This document shows, one piece after another, positions 1 to 8,733 of a DNA stretch of 35,031 nucleotides; the stretch's first letter is position 1; the number at the start of each line of letters is the position of its first letter. The notes beneath the pieces were generated by a model. The model saw only the letters and a program-made list of their open reading frames with translations, was not told the DNA's origin and did not search any database. This stretch comes from Caryophanales bacterium UBA6259. GTDB lineage: Bacteria; Bacillota; Bacilli; Tepidibacillales; Tepidibacillaceae. The translations under genes were made by a program, and so were the position numbers. The stretch lies in assembly GCA_002441135.1 (NCBI GenBank), contig DJVJ01000057.1, positions 2,319-37,349 of the forward strand. The letters are read 5' to 3'.

Positions 1-1239
1 AATGAATATAAAATCAATGTTATTCCACGAGGGGCAGCAACTAATTTAAGTGGAGGTACTGTACCGTTAAAGGGTGGTTTAATCATCGGCTTAAATCGTA
101 TGAACAAGCTTATTGAAATTGATCAAGACAATTTAACAGCGAGCTTTCAACCGGGCTTAGTAACAGCTGAATTTCATAATATAGTGGAAAAGGTAGGATT
201 ATTTTATCCACCAGATCCAGGAAGCATGAGAACCTCTACTTTAGGTGGTAATATAGCTGAAGGAGCTGGAGGGCTAAGAGGGCTTAAATATGGTGTAACA
301 AAGGATTATATCATTGGGTTAGTTGCTGTGTTAGCAAATGGGGATGTTATTCGCACTGGTGGAAAACTAGCAAAAGATGTAGCTGGGTATGATCTTACTC
401 AATTATTAGTAGGGTCCGAGGGTACATTGGCTATCATAACCGAAGCTACGGTTAAGTTGTTACCGCTTCCAGAGGCGAAGAAAACAATGCAAGCGACCTT
501 TAAAAGTTTGCCAGATGCTGCAAAGGCGGTATCTCGTATCATCGCTAATCGTATAATTCCGGTTACATTAGAATTTATGGATAATGCAACAATTAAAGTA
601 GTAGAAGATTATGTGAAAATTGGTTTACCTACAGACGTTGAGGCAATTTTATTCTTGCAGCAGGATGGTAGTCCTAGCCAAGTAGAACGTGATATTGAAA
701 TTATGGCTACTATTTGTAAGGAAGAAAACGCTTCCGAAGTAAAAATAGCCAAGGATGATCAGGAAGCAGAACAATTAATGTTCGCTAGAAGAACGGCATT
801 ATCTGCACTCGCGAGGTTAAAGCCTACAACTATCCTAGAGGATGCCACAGTGCCACGTTCAAAAATTGCGGAATTAAGTGAGCATATTATTCAAGTTGCA
901 AAGAAGTATGATTTACAAATATGTACTTTTGGACATGCAGGAGATGGCAATCTTCATCCAACCTGTCTAACAGATATAAGAAATCACGAAGAAATCGAAA
1001 AGGTAGAAAAAGCATTTGATGAAATTTACGAAAAAACGATAGAACTAGGTGGAACAATTACTGGAGAACATGGGGTAGGAATTGCGAAAGCAGGATATTT
1101 AGAATGGAAAATTGGAAAAGAAGGCATCAATGTGATGAGGGGAATTAAAAAAGCGTTTGATCCAAATGGAATTTTAAATCCGGGGAAGTTATTTGCTGAG
1201 ACAAGAAGTCGTATGGTGGTGTCTAATCATGCAAAATAG
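1..1239 (+). CDS. glcD: FAD-linked (D-lactate/glycolate) oxidase subunit, 5' end outside window
   Basis: The reading frame is open from base 1, so the gene starts upstream; the first ATG in view (100) is internal. The opening residues (IPRGAATNLSGG) are the FAD pyrophosphate-binding part of a PCMH/FAD_binding_4 domain. The C-terminal half is the FAD-oxidase C domain, with the family motifs GHAGDGNLHP and GEHGVGIAK. About 412 residues of an expected 460-480 are present. The family oxidises 2-hydroxy acids such as glycolate or D-lactate with FAD and passes electrons to an iron-sulfur partner. That partner, glcF, overlaps its end by 11 bp, and a lactate permease follows, so lactate or glycolate use is the likely role. 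No glcE-like third subunit is seen between them. Exact substrate is not decidable from sequence. Confidence 0.9.
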   Translation, partial: NEYKINVIPRGAATNLSGGTVPLKGGLIIGLNRMNKLIEIDQDNLTASFQPGLVTAEFHNIVEKVGLFYPPDPGSMRTSTLGGNIAEGAGGLRGLKYGVTKDYIIGLVAVLANGDVIRTGGKLAKDVAGYDLTQLLVGSEGTLAIITEATVKLLPLPEAKKTMQATFKSLPDAAKAVSRIIANRIIPVTLEFMDNATIKVVEDYVKIGLPTDVEAILFLQQDGSPSQVERDIEIMATICKEENASEVKIAKDDQEAEQLMFARRTALSALARLKPTTILEDATVPRSKIAELSEHIIQVAKKYDLQICTFGHAGDGNLHPTCLTDIRNHEEIEKVEKAFDEIYEKTIELGGTITGEHGVGIAKAGYLEWKIGKEGINVMRGIKKAFDPNGILNPGKLFAETRSRMVVSNHAK

Positions 1240-2527
1240 CACATTAGCTTTAGGTATCTCAGAGGACGCATTATTAAATTGTATCCAGTGTGGTTCATGT
1301 TTGCCAGTTTGCCCAACCTATAAGATTGAAGAAAAAGAAACGGCAACACCAAGAGGGCGTCTAGCATTGATGAAGGGTGCACAGGATGGCATTTTACAAA
1401 TCGGCGATATTACCGCCTCATTAGATATGTGTCTTGGCTGTAGGGCATGTGAAGTGGCTTGTCCATCGGGAGTTCAATATGGTCATATTTTAGAGCAAGC
1501 AAAAGATGTAATAAGTGCACAAACAGATTATACATTACCTGTTAAAGTCATTAGAAATGTCTTTATGAAACAGCTGCTACCACATCCAAATAGAATGAAA
1601 TGGGTTCGAGGTAGCATTCATCTTTATCAAAAATCAGGTATGCAAAAACTAGTTCGTAAAACAGGGGTTTTAAAAGTAATGCCATGGCATATGGATACCT
1701 TTGAAGCGGTATTACCAGAGGTTTCTCCGATGAGTGCAAAGCTTCCAAAGGAGATTAATCTGAAAGAAGCAAAGAAAAAGCCGGTAATAGGCTTTTTTAC
1801 AGGCTGTATTCAAGATGCCATGTTTCACGAAACGAACGTAAACACGATGAAGCTATTAAAAGCAGCTGGATTTCCAATTATTGTTCCTGAGAGTCAAACA
1901 TGCTGCGGTGCAATTCATGCTCATGCTGGAGAAAAGGATCATGCAAAAGAGCTAGCAAAGAAGAATATTGAGATGCTAGAGAATGTTGGTGCTGACTACT
2001 TAGTAAATAATCAAGGTGGATGTGGCGCAATGTTAAAGGAGTATGATGAACTCCTAGCTGAAGATCCTATTTGGGCAGAGCGCGCAAAGGAATTTGTTAA
2101 AAAGGTGAAAGATATCAATGAAATCCTTGTCTTAGTGGAAGAGCTTCCACCATTAAAGGAAATTAATGAAGTTATTACCTATCAGGATTCATGCCATCTT
2201 GCCAATGTTCAGGGAGTTCGCTTACAGCCTAGACAATTAATCCAAGCGATCCCAGGAGTTACCTATCAAGAGATGGTTGGTGCAGGGACATGCTGCGGAT
2301 CTGCGGGTACTTATAATATTACTCATCATGATCACTCGATGGAAATCTTAGATCATAAAATGATTAATGTTCTAAATACGAATGCTACAACAGTCGTAGT
2401 TGCGAATCCTGGATGTCTGCTTCAAATGAAAATTGGAATTCAACGTTCTGGTATGGAAGGTAAAATCAGAGCCGTCCATATTGTCGATTTACTTGCAGAA
2501 GCCTTAAGAGATCCAGTAGAAATATAA
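1229..2527 (+). CDS. glcF: Glycolate/lactate oxidase iron-sulfur subunit
   Basis: A 432-residue protein with two N-terminal 4Fe-4S ferredoxin motifs (CIQCGSCLPVCP at residues 18-29 and CLGCRACEVACP after it) and two C-terminal CCG domains (TCCGAIHAHAG and TCCGSAGTYN), the usual layout of GlcF/heterodisulfide-reductase-like electron carriers. It takes electrons from the GlcD flavin subunit. I chose ATG 1229, which overlaps glcD by 11 bp. A TTG at 1193 with GGGGAAG 5 nt upstream would add 12 residues that have no counterpart I know in the family. The 50 bp to lctP contain a short run of TATAAA-like repeats and no terminator, so the three genes probably form one transcript. Confidence 0.92.
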   Translation: MQNSTLALGISEDALLNCIQCGSCLPVCPTYKIEEKETATPRGRLALMKGAQDGILQIGDITASLDMCLGCRACEVACPSGVQYGHILEQAKDVISAQTDYTLPVKVIRNVFMKQLLPHPNRMKWVRGSIHLYQKSGMQKLVRKTGVLKVMPWHMDTFEAVLPEVSPMSAKLPKEINLKEAKKKPVIGFFTGCIQDAMFHETNVNTMKLLKAAGFPIIVPESQTCCGAIHAHAGEKDHAKELAKKNIEMLENVGADYLVNNQGGCGAMLKEYDELLAEDPIWAERAKEFVKKVKDINEILVLVEELPPLKEINEVITYQDSCHLANVQGVRLQPRQLIQAIPGVTYQEMVGAGTCCGSAGTYNITHHDHSMEILDHKMINVLNTNATTVVVANPGCLLQMKIGIQRSGMEGKIRAVHIVDLLAEALRDPVEI

Positions 2528-2577
2528 AAATATAAATATAAATATAAGCAAATCAACAAATTTTGGGGGAGTAAAAA

Positions 2578-4164
2578 ATGGAACTATTAACAGCACTTTC
2601 GGCAATTATAGCACCGTTTGTTTTCTTGGTTTTGCTTCGTTTGCCGGCAAAGAGAGGAATGCTTTTTAGTGCATTTATTTTAATCGCACTAGCATTCATA
2701 GTTTGGGGTATGGAGACCAATGTTATTTTAGCATCTATTTTACAAGGAACACATAAAGCACTAACGATTTTACTGATTTTATTTGGTGCCATTGTATTGT
2801 TAAATACTTTACGACATACAGGCGCTGTTCGTCGAATTAATCAGGGCTTTAGAAATATTTCACCAGATATGCGTGTACAAGCAGTCATTGTTGCTTTTCT
2901 TTTTGGAGCAGTAATTGAAGGAGCAGCAGGATTTGGTACACCAGCAGCAGTAGCAGGTCCCCTTTTGGTGGCTTTAGGCTTTAATCCTATGGCAGCTGCA
3001 GTAGTTTCTTTAATTGCAGATAGTACTTCTGTTTCCTTTGGTGCAGTGGGAACTCCTATTCAAGTTGGACTAGGTAATATTCCAGATGCCAATATTGGAT
3101 TCTTTAATGAAATTGGGATGATGATTACTAGGATGGAGATTTTTGTTGGATCTTTAATTCCATTCATACTAGTAATCGTTCTTACTCGTTTTTTTGGAAA
3201 GAAAAAATCATTATCTGATGCTTTAGAATTATTGCCATGGAGTTTGGTCGTTGGTTTCTCCTATACCTTATCAGCTGTTGTTTATGCAGCCTTATTTGGA
3301 TATGAGTTTGTATCTATCCTAGCGGCATTAACGGCATTAGCAGTTGCTTCTGTTACTGCAAAAAAAGGTTTCTTGTTGCCGAAAAAGGTTTGGCGTGATG
3401 CATTGGTTGATGGGCATTTGGATGATAATGAAAAATCTGATTTAAGTCTTTTAAGTGCATGGAGTCCATATATTGTTGTTGTAGGCTTGCTATTATTAAC
3501 TCGTATTGTACCAGGGATTAAAAAATTTGCTCTAACTGCGATTGACTTTGGCTGGAAGAATATTTTGGGAATAGAAGGAGTAACTTCTAAATGGGAAGTA
3601 CTTTATTCACCGGGAACTATTTTAGTTCTCTCAGCGATTATTGCTGTTGTAATTCAAAGAAAATCCTTTAGTAACTTTACTAAAGCATCTATGGAATCAT
3701 TACAATCAGTGCAGGGTGCAGCATTAGCGTTAATTCCAACATTAGCGTTAGTTCAGGTTTTTACCAATTCTGGTATGAATGCGAATGAATTAGTAAGTAT
3801 GCCACAGTATGTTGCTAATTCCCTTGCTGACACATTTGGACCAATGTGGGTATTTGTTGCTCCATTTCTGGGTGAGCTAGGAGCCTTTATTGCAGGAAGT
3901 GCAACTGTTTCTACTTTAACCTTCTCACCAATTCAATATGAGGTTGCTTTGCAAACAGGTTTGAATTCGAATGTTGTGCTAGCTCAACAGGTAATTGGTG
4001 GTGCGGCAGGAAATATGATTTGTGTCCATAATGTAGTTGCTGCCTCTACTGTAGTTGGTCTTGCAGGAAAAGAAGGAGACATTATTCGAAAAACATTAGC
4101 ACCAGCGATTTACTATGGATTAATGGCTGGTATTGTAGGCTTTATTATGGTTACCTTTTTCTAG
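2578..4164 (+). CDS. lctP: L-lactate permease family transporter (LctP/LutP)
   Basis: A 528-residue, strongly hydrophobic protein with many membrane segments, matching the usual 520-560 length of the lactate permease family. Recognisable family segments are the conserved glycine- and alanine-rich stretch with EGAAGFGTPAA near residue 120 and GGAAGNMICVHNVVA near residue 480. It imports lactate (and often glycolate) with protons. The start ATG has GGGGGAG 7 nt upstream. It lies directly after the glcD-glcF oxidase genes and convergent to a FadR-type regulator, a common arrangement for lactate utilisation, so uptake and oxidation are likely co-expressed. Confidence 0.93.
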   Translation: MELLTALSAIIAPFVFLVLLRLPAKRGMLFSAFILIALAFIVWGMETNVILASILQGTHKALTILLILFGAIVLLNTLRHTGAVRRINQGFRNISPDMRVQAVIVAFLFGAVIEGAAGFGTPAAVAGPLLVALGFNPMAAAVVSLIADSTSVSFGAVGTPIQVGLGNIPDANIGFFNEIGMMITRMEIFVGSLIPFILVIVLTRFFGKKKSLSDALELLPWSLVVGFSYTLSAVVYAALFGYEFVSILAALTALAVASVTAKKGFLLPKKVWRDALVDGHLDDNEKSDLSLLSAWSPYIVVVGLLLLTRIVPGIKKFALTAIDFGWKNILGIEGVTSKWEVLYSPGTILVLSAIIAVVIQRKSFSNFTKASMESLQSVQGAALALIPTLALVQVFTNSGMNANELVSMPQYVANSLADTFGPMWVFVAPFLGELGAFIAGSATVSTLTFSPIQYEVALQTGLNSNVVLAQQVIGGAAGNMICVHNVVAASTVVGLAGKEGDIIRKTLAPAIYYGLMAGIVGFIMVTFF

Positions 4165-4200
4165 ATTAAATGAAAATAATATTATAATTTAAGTATAAAA

Positions 4201-4227
4201 GAGGCACTCTCAGGTTGAGAGTGCCTC
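4201..4227. terminator. Perfect 12-bp hairpin between convergent lctP and GntR gene
   Basis: GAGGCACTCTCA and its exact complement are separated by a 3-nt loop (GGT). On the minus strand the stem is followed by TTTTAT, which suits an intrinsic terminator for the GntR gene. On the plus strand the tail (TATCGT) is poor in T, so termination of lctP there would depend mostly on the stem. Confidence 0.75.
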
Positions 4228-4250
4228 TATCGTACGATTCTTATCCCTTA

Positions 4251-4961
4251 TTATTTTTGCTCCATAATTTCCGCGGTAAAGTTTTCAACCTCTTGTAAAT
4301 GATGCATTAATAATTTTTTTGCAGCTTCCCCATCCTGTTGTTCAATCGCTGCATAAATTTGGCGATGCTCATTAAGCAGCTTTTGAGGCATTCCTTCTCT
4401 TTGGTATAAAATTACCCGACTTGAATGCAAATTATTTTGCATCGCATCAGAGATTGTTTCAATTAAATAAACTAACATTTCATTTTTTGTCGCCTTCGCA
4501 ATCGCATAATGGAATTTCCAGTCCGCTTCTTCCCCATGAGTATTATGATTAAGGTCATCCTCCATTTGGTTTAATGCATCCTGTAAATTAATTAAATCCT
4601 GATAGTCTCGTCTTTTAGCAGCTAGTTCAACATATGAGGTTTCCAAAACCTTTCTTACTTCCAATAAAGATTTTATTTGCTCAATACCTATTAACAGGTT
4701 TGAATAATTACCTAATATATCTTTTGAAGTTAATTGTTTTACAAAGGTACCCTCACCTTGGCGGATCTCGATTAATCCTAAAGCCTTAAGCGCAGTTAAC
4801 GCTTCACGAACTGTTCCACGACCCACATTAAACTGCTCTGCTAGCTCTACAACTGAAGGTAATTTATCACCAGGAGTAAGGTTTCCGCTTTCAATCATCG
4901 CTTTAATTTGGTCTGCAACTTTTTCATAAATTTTTTGTGTTCGAATTTGTTGAAAATTCAT
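4251..4961 (-). CDS. GntR-family regulator, FadR subfamily (LutR/LldR-like)
   Basis: A 236-residue protein with an N-terminal winged helix (residues about 8-75, including the KLPSVVELAEQFNVGRGTVREAL recognition region) and a C-terminal all-helical FCD ligand-binding domain (about 95-225). FadR-subfamily regulators bind small organic acids; its place beside an oxidase and lactate permease suggests it represses them and is relieved by lactate or glycolate. This is inference from context. The start has GAGGTG 6 nt upstream. On the minus strand, TATAAT at 4992-4997 with a weak TTGCAA at 5017-5022 could be its promoter. I saw no clear operator palindrome near the gene, and the region upstream of glcD is outside the window. 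Confidence 0.88.
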   Translation of the reverse strand: MNFQQIRTQKIYEKVADQIKAMIESGNLTPGDKLPSVVELAEQFNVGRGTVREALTALKALGLIEIRQGEGTFVKQLTSKDILGNYSNLLIGIEQIKSLLEVRKVLETSYVELAAKRRDYQDLINLQDALNQMEDDLNHNTHGEEADWKFHYAIAKATKNEMLVYLIETISDAMQNNLHSSRVILYQREGMPQKLLNEHRQIYAAIEQQDGEAAKKLLMHHLQEVENFTAEIMEQK

Positions 4962-5096
4962 TATTTCACCTCGTATCTCTTAACTGTTATTATTATACTA
5001 TACTTTAAATACTAATTTGCAACAAAGCAGAAGGAAGAATAAAATAAAGAGAGATGAATAAAGAACAGCGGGATAATCGAGATGGAGGGAATTTGG

Positions 5097-5672
5097 ATGA
5101 ATATTGGAATTGACATTGATGGAACAATTAAACAAACGCAAAAAGCGGCGATTCAGTTATTTAATGAAGAATTGAATCAGAATATAACAGAAGATGAGGT
5201 AACTACCTTTTATCTAGATGAGCCTTATGGTTTAACAGGAGAAGAAGGAGCAAAGGTATGGAGGAAGCTAGAGGAAAAAATCTATACGATTGGTATTCCT
5301 TTAGATCATGCTCCAGAGGTTTTAACACAGTTAAAGGAAGAAGGACATAATATTTACTTTATTACCGCTAGACCTGATAATGAAAAAATAGAAAAAGTAA
5401 CAATACAGTGGCTGAAAAAGCATGGATTTCCCTATGATGGCCACAATTTATTTATGAATGCTCAGCAAAAAGGAGAAAAGGCTAAGGAATTAGAGATTAA
5501 TCTATTCTTTGAAGATGATCCATTCCATATTGATAATTTACTTTCGGCAGGAATTAAGACGGTTATCGTTGATACTTATTATAATAGAAAATATGGTGAA
5601 TCTATACCAAGAATAAAGGACTGGCTAGAAGGATTAGAATTAATAAATCAATTTAAATTAAGCTATAGATAA
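5097..5672 (+). CDS. HAD-superfamily nucleotidase (YqfW/NT5C-like)
   Basis: A 191-residue protein with the HAD signature: nucleophile motif GIDIDGT (Asp6 and Asp8), motif II in FITARP, and a C-terminal acidic motif FEDD. This matches the 5' nucleotidase, deoxy (NT5C) group found in Bacillus as YqfW-type proteins, which remove phosphate from nucleoside monophosphates; the true substrate is unknown. I placed the start at ATG 5097 because GGAGGG lies 7 nt upstream; an earlier ATG at 5082 would add five residues before the first beta strand. The gene is followed after 13 bp by threonine aldolase and is probably the first gene of that transcript. Confidence 0.8.
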   Translation: MNIGIDIDGTIKQTQKAAIQLFNEELNQNITEDEVTTFYLDEPYGLTGEEGAKVWRKLEEKIYTIGIPLDHAPEVLTQLKEEGHNIYFITARPDNEKIEKVTIQWLKKHGFPYDGHNLFMNAQQKGEKAKELEINLFFEDDPFHIDNLLSAGIKTVIVDTYYNRKYGESIPRIKDWLEGLELINQFKLSYR

Positions 5673-5685
5673 TGGAGTGGAGCAA

Positions 5686-6720
5686 ATGATTGATTTAAGA
5701 AGTGATACTGTAACTAGACCTACCATCGAGATGAGAGATGCTATGTTTCACGCTGAGGTGGGCGATGACGTATATAAAGAAGATACAACTGTCAATCGAC
5801 TTGAGGAGCTGGCTGCTGAGATTTTAGGAAAGGAAGCAGCATTGTTTGTTACAAGTGGTACTCAAGGGAATCAAGTAGCTGTTCTGAATCATACACGACC
5901 AGGAGATGAAATCATCTTAGAAGCAGATTCTCATATTTTTTATTATGAAGGTGCTGCAGCATCAGCATTAGGTGGAGTACAAACAAGAATCATTCCGGGC
6001 TATCGCGGCCAGATGCCGGTACAGGATATCGCCAGAGCGATTAGAGAAAAGGATATTCATGCTCCAACGACAGGGCTGATTGCATTAGAAAATACGCACA
6101 ATCGTGCTGGAGGGGCTATTTTACCTCCTAGTTATATGAAAGAGGTTTATCAATTAGCTAAGGAGAGGAACGTACCTGTTCATTTAGATGGAGCTCGTTT
6201 ATTTAATGCAGCAGTAGGCTTACAAGTGGATGTAAAGGAATTTACAAAGCATGTGGATACCGTACAGATTTGTCTTTCTAAAGGATTAAGTGCACCAATG
6301 GGTTCTGTGTTAGCTGGACCAAAGGATTGGATTGAAGGAGCAAGAAAATGGAGAAAACGACTTGGTGGTGGAATGAGACAAGCAGGTCTAATGGCTGCTC
6401 CGGGAATTGTTGCATTATCTACGATGGTTGATCGTTTAACGGAAGATCACCAAAGAGCAAAAGCATTAGCAAAAGGCTTAAATGAAATGGAAGGAATCAG
6501 TGTCCAGGTTGAACATGTGGAAACGAATATTGTTATGGCAGATATTAGTGCATTGCAAATTACTGCACAAGATTTTCTATTAAGACTAAAGGAACACCAG
6601 ATTTTTGCCAGTGCATTTGGGGAATATGTTATTCGTTTTACTACTCATCGTGAGATTGATGATCATCAAATTACGACCGCAATTGACAAAATCGCTGATG
6701 TCGTTAAAAAGCTTAGGTAG
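5686..6720 (+). CDS. ltaE: Low-specificity L-threonine aldolase
   Basis: A 344-residue PLP enzyme of fold type I. The N-terminus MIDLRSDTVTRPT is the family hallmark; HLDGAR carries the PLP-interacting Asp, and ICLSKGLSAPMGS contains the Schiff-base lysine (about Lys199). It splits threonine or allo-threonine to glycine and acetaldehyde. The start is ATG 5686, preceded by GGAGTGGAG; a GTG at 5677 lies inside that ribosome binding site and is less likely. Length is typical. It sits 12 bp upstream of rarA. Confidence 0.95.
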   Translation: MIDLRSDTVTRPTIEMRDAMFHAEVGDDVYKEDTTVNRLEELAAEILGKEAALFVTSGTQGNQVAVLNHTRPGDEIILEADSHIFYYEGAAASALGGVQTRIIPGYRGQMPVQDIARAIREKDIHAPTTGLIALENTHNRAGGAILPPSYMKEVYQLAKERNVPVHLDGARLFNAAVGLQVDVKEFTKHVDTVQICLSKGLSAPMGSVLAGPKDWIEGARKWRKRLGGGMRQAGLMAAPGIVALSTMVDRLTEDHQRAKALAKGLNEMEGISVQVEHVETNIVMADISALQITAQDFLLRLKEHQIFASAFGEYVIRFTTHREIDDHQITTAIDKIADVVKKLR

Positions 6721-6732
6721 AAGGTGGAAATA

Positions 6733-8034
6733 ATGGAAGATTTATTTTCTGTACAACAAGATACCTATGCACCATTAGCTGAACGTTTTCGTCCTAGAAA
6801 TTTAGAGGAATATATTGGTCAAAAACATATTGTTGGAAAAGGTAAACTTTTAAGAAGGGCGATTGAGGCAGATCGTCTTTCTTCTATTATTTTATTTGGA
6901 CCACCAGGCACTGGAAAAACTAGCTTGGCTTTCGTGATTAGCCAAACAACAAAAAGTAATTTTGTACGATTGAATGCAGTAAGTGCAGGGGTAAAAGATA
7001 TTAAAGAAGTGATGGAAAAGGCAAGAGAACAATTGAAGCTTTATGGCGAAAAAACCATATTGTTTCTTGATGAAATCCATCGTTTTAATAAAGCCCAACA
7101 GGATGCCTTATTACCTGCTGTTGAAAAAGGGGAGCTTATTCTGATTGGCGCGACAACAGAAAATCCTTATTTTGAAGTGAATTCGGCCCTATTATCAAGA
7201 AGTCAAATTTTTCGTTTAGAACCCCTAAAAAAAGAAGACCTAGAGGATGCAATCCAACAGGTATTAGTGGATGAAGTAAGAGGGCTTGGTCATTTTAAAA
7301 CAAAAATTGATCCAGAAGCTATCCATCATTTTATTGAAAGTGCAAATGGAGATTTAAGAAAGGTCTTAAATGGTTTAGAGCTAGCTGTAACCACCACGGT
7401 TCCTAATAGTGAAGGTATCATCCATATTACGGAAGAGGTTGCTGCAGAATCGATTCAATTACCTGCAATACGCTATGATCGTGGGGATCAACGCTATGAT
7501 ATTATGAGTGCCATGATTAAATCCATCCGTGGTAGTGATTCAGATGCTGCTCTTTATTGGATGGCAAGAATGATTGTTGCAGGAGAAGATCCAAAGCTTA
7601 TCGCAAGAAGATTGATTGTTCATGCCTCTGAGGACATTGGAATGGCCAATCCAGCAGCATTAGAGCAAGCGGTTGCTGCTTTTCATGCATTAGAAACTGT
7701 GGGATTACCAGAAGCAAGAATCAACTTAGCGCAAGCCGTTATCTTTTTAGCAGAAAGCCCAAAATCCAATTCAGTCATAATGGCAATTGACGCTGCAATC
7801 CATGATGTTAGAAACGGTGTACTTGGAGAAGTACCAGCTCATTTAAAGGATGCCCATTACGCTGGAGCTAAAAAGCTTGGCCATGGAAAAGGGTATAAAT
7901 ATCCACATGATTATCCTAACCATTATATAGAACAACAATATTTACCAGATGAATTAGTGGGAAGAAAATATTATCTTCCAAGTGACCAAGGAACCGAAGC
8001 AAAATTAAGAAATAGAAATCGAGCATCAAAGTGA
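6733..8034 (+). CDS. rarA: Replication-associated recombination protein A (AAA+ ATPase)
   Basis: A 433-residue MgsA/RarA/WRNIP1-family clamp-loader-like ATPase. Walker A is GPPGTGKTS (residues 56-64), Walker B is in ILFLDEIHRFNKAQQ, and sensor 1 is GATTENP, followed by the MgsA C-terminal tetramerisation region. It acts at stalled replication forks. The start ATG 6733 has AAGGTGG just upstream; GTG 6724 falls inside it. In B. subtilis rarA (yrvN) is followed by cymR, iscS and mnmA; here the next gene is a YczE-type membrane protein and then the desulfurase. Confidence 0.95.
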   Translation: MEDLFSVQQDTYAPLAERFRPRNLEEYIGQKHIVGKGKLLRRAIEADRLSSIILFGPPGTGKTSLAFVISQTTKSNFVRLNAVSAGVKDIKEVMEKAREQLKLYGEKTILFLDEIHRFNKAQQDALLPAVEKGELILIGATTENPYFEVNSALLSRSQIFRLEPLKKEDLEDAIQQVLVDEVRGLGHFKTKIDPEAIHHFIESANGDLRKVLNGLELAVTTTVPNSEGIIHITEEVAAESIQLPAIRYDRGDQRYDIMSAMIKSIRGSDSDAALYWMARMIVAGEDPKLIARRLIVHASEDIGMANPAALEQAVAAFHALETVGLPEARINLAQAVIFLAESPKSNSVIMAIDAAIHDVRNGVLGEVPAHLKDAHYAGAKKLGHGKGYKYPHDYPNHYIEQQYLPDELVGRKYYLPSDQGTEAKLRNRNRASK

Positions 8035-8091
8035 AAAGTCTAATCGTTTAGCGATTGGATACTAACGGAGTGGAGAAAGAAGGAACATAAA

Positions 8092-8733
8092 TTGGGGAAG
8101 AAAGAATTCGGAGTGCGACTTCTGATTTTTTTAGTAGGGATAATCATGATGAGCTTTGGGATTACCTTATTAATTGAATCTAATTTAGGGGCAACAGCAT
8201 GGGATGTTTTAAGTATTGGTTTATTTAAAACATTTGGATTAACAGTAGGGACTTGGGCACAAATTGTGGGCTTTGTATTATTGGTGATCATCTACGTTTT
8301 AGAACGTAAAATCCCGAAAATCGGAACAGTCTTAAATATGGTTTTAGTAGGGGTTTTTATTGATTTTTTCCTTTGGTTATTGCCGTCAATTGAAATAGTC
8401 TGGCTTCAATTTACAATGATGTTCACTGGAATAATTATTATGGGTATGGGCTCTGGAATGTATATTACCTCCCAATTAGGAGCAGGACCACGTGATGGCC
8501 TAATGTTGGTCTTGTCCAAACGATTAAATTGGAGCATAAAAAAAATTAAGACCGTAATGGAGATTGTTGTCTTAATTATAGGTTGGTTTCTTGGTGGACC
8601 TGTATTTATTGGAACATTTTTATTCTCTATATTTATTGGACCGATTATGCAATTTTTCATAACTTGGTGGGGAATTAAACTTAATCAGATTCTTACCTTT
8701 CAGACCATTGAAGAAAAGAGGGGGATAGCTTGA
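8092..8733 (+). CDS. YczE/YyaS/YitT-type membrane protein
   Basis: A 213-residue protein with about five hydrophobic segments and the repeated pattern of this family: LGATAWDVLSIGL near residue 30 and LGAGPRDGLMLVLSKR near residue 127, two related Gly- and Asp-containing segments at the ends of helices. The function of the family is not established. It starts with TTG, with AAGGA about 8 nt upstream. Its stop codon overlaps the TTG start of the cysteine desulfurase (TTGA), so the two are translationally coupled. It occupies the position where cymR stands in B. subtilis. Confidence 0.75.
   Translation: MGKKEFGVRLLIFLVGIIMMSFGITLLIESNLGATAWDVLSIGLFKTFGLTVGTWAQIVGFVLLVIIYVLERKIPKIGTVLNMVLVGVFIDFFLWLLPSIEIVWLQFTMMFTGIIIMGMGSGMYITSQLGAGPRDGLMLVLSKRLNWSIKKIKTVMEIVVLIIGWFLGGPVFIGTFLFSIFIGPIMQFFITWWGIKLNQILTFQTIEEKRGIA

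Noticed and set aside
2523..2547. TATAAA-like short tandem repeats between glcF and lctP
   Set aside because: Only about three imperfect units in a short AT-rich spacer; no evidence of function beyond spacing.
5082..5096. Earlier ATG start for the HAD nucleotidase
   Set aside because: It would put the ribosome binding site GGAGGG inside the coding sequence, and the added residues precede the conserved first strand.
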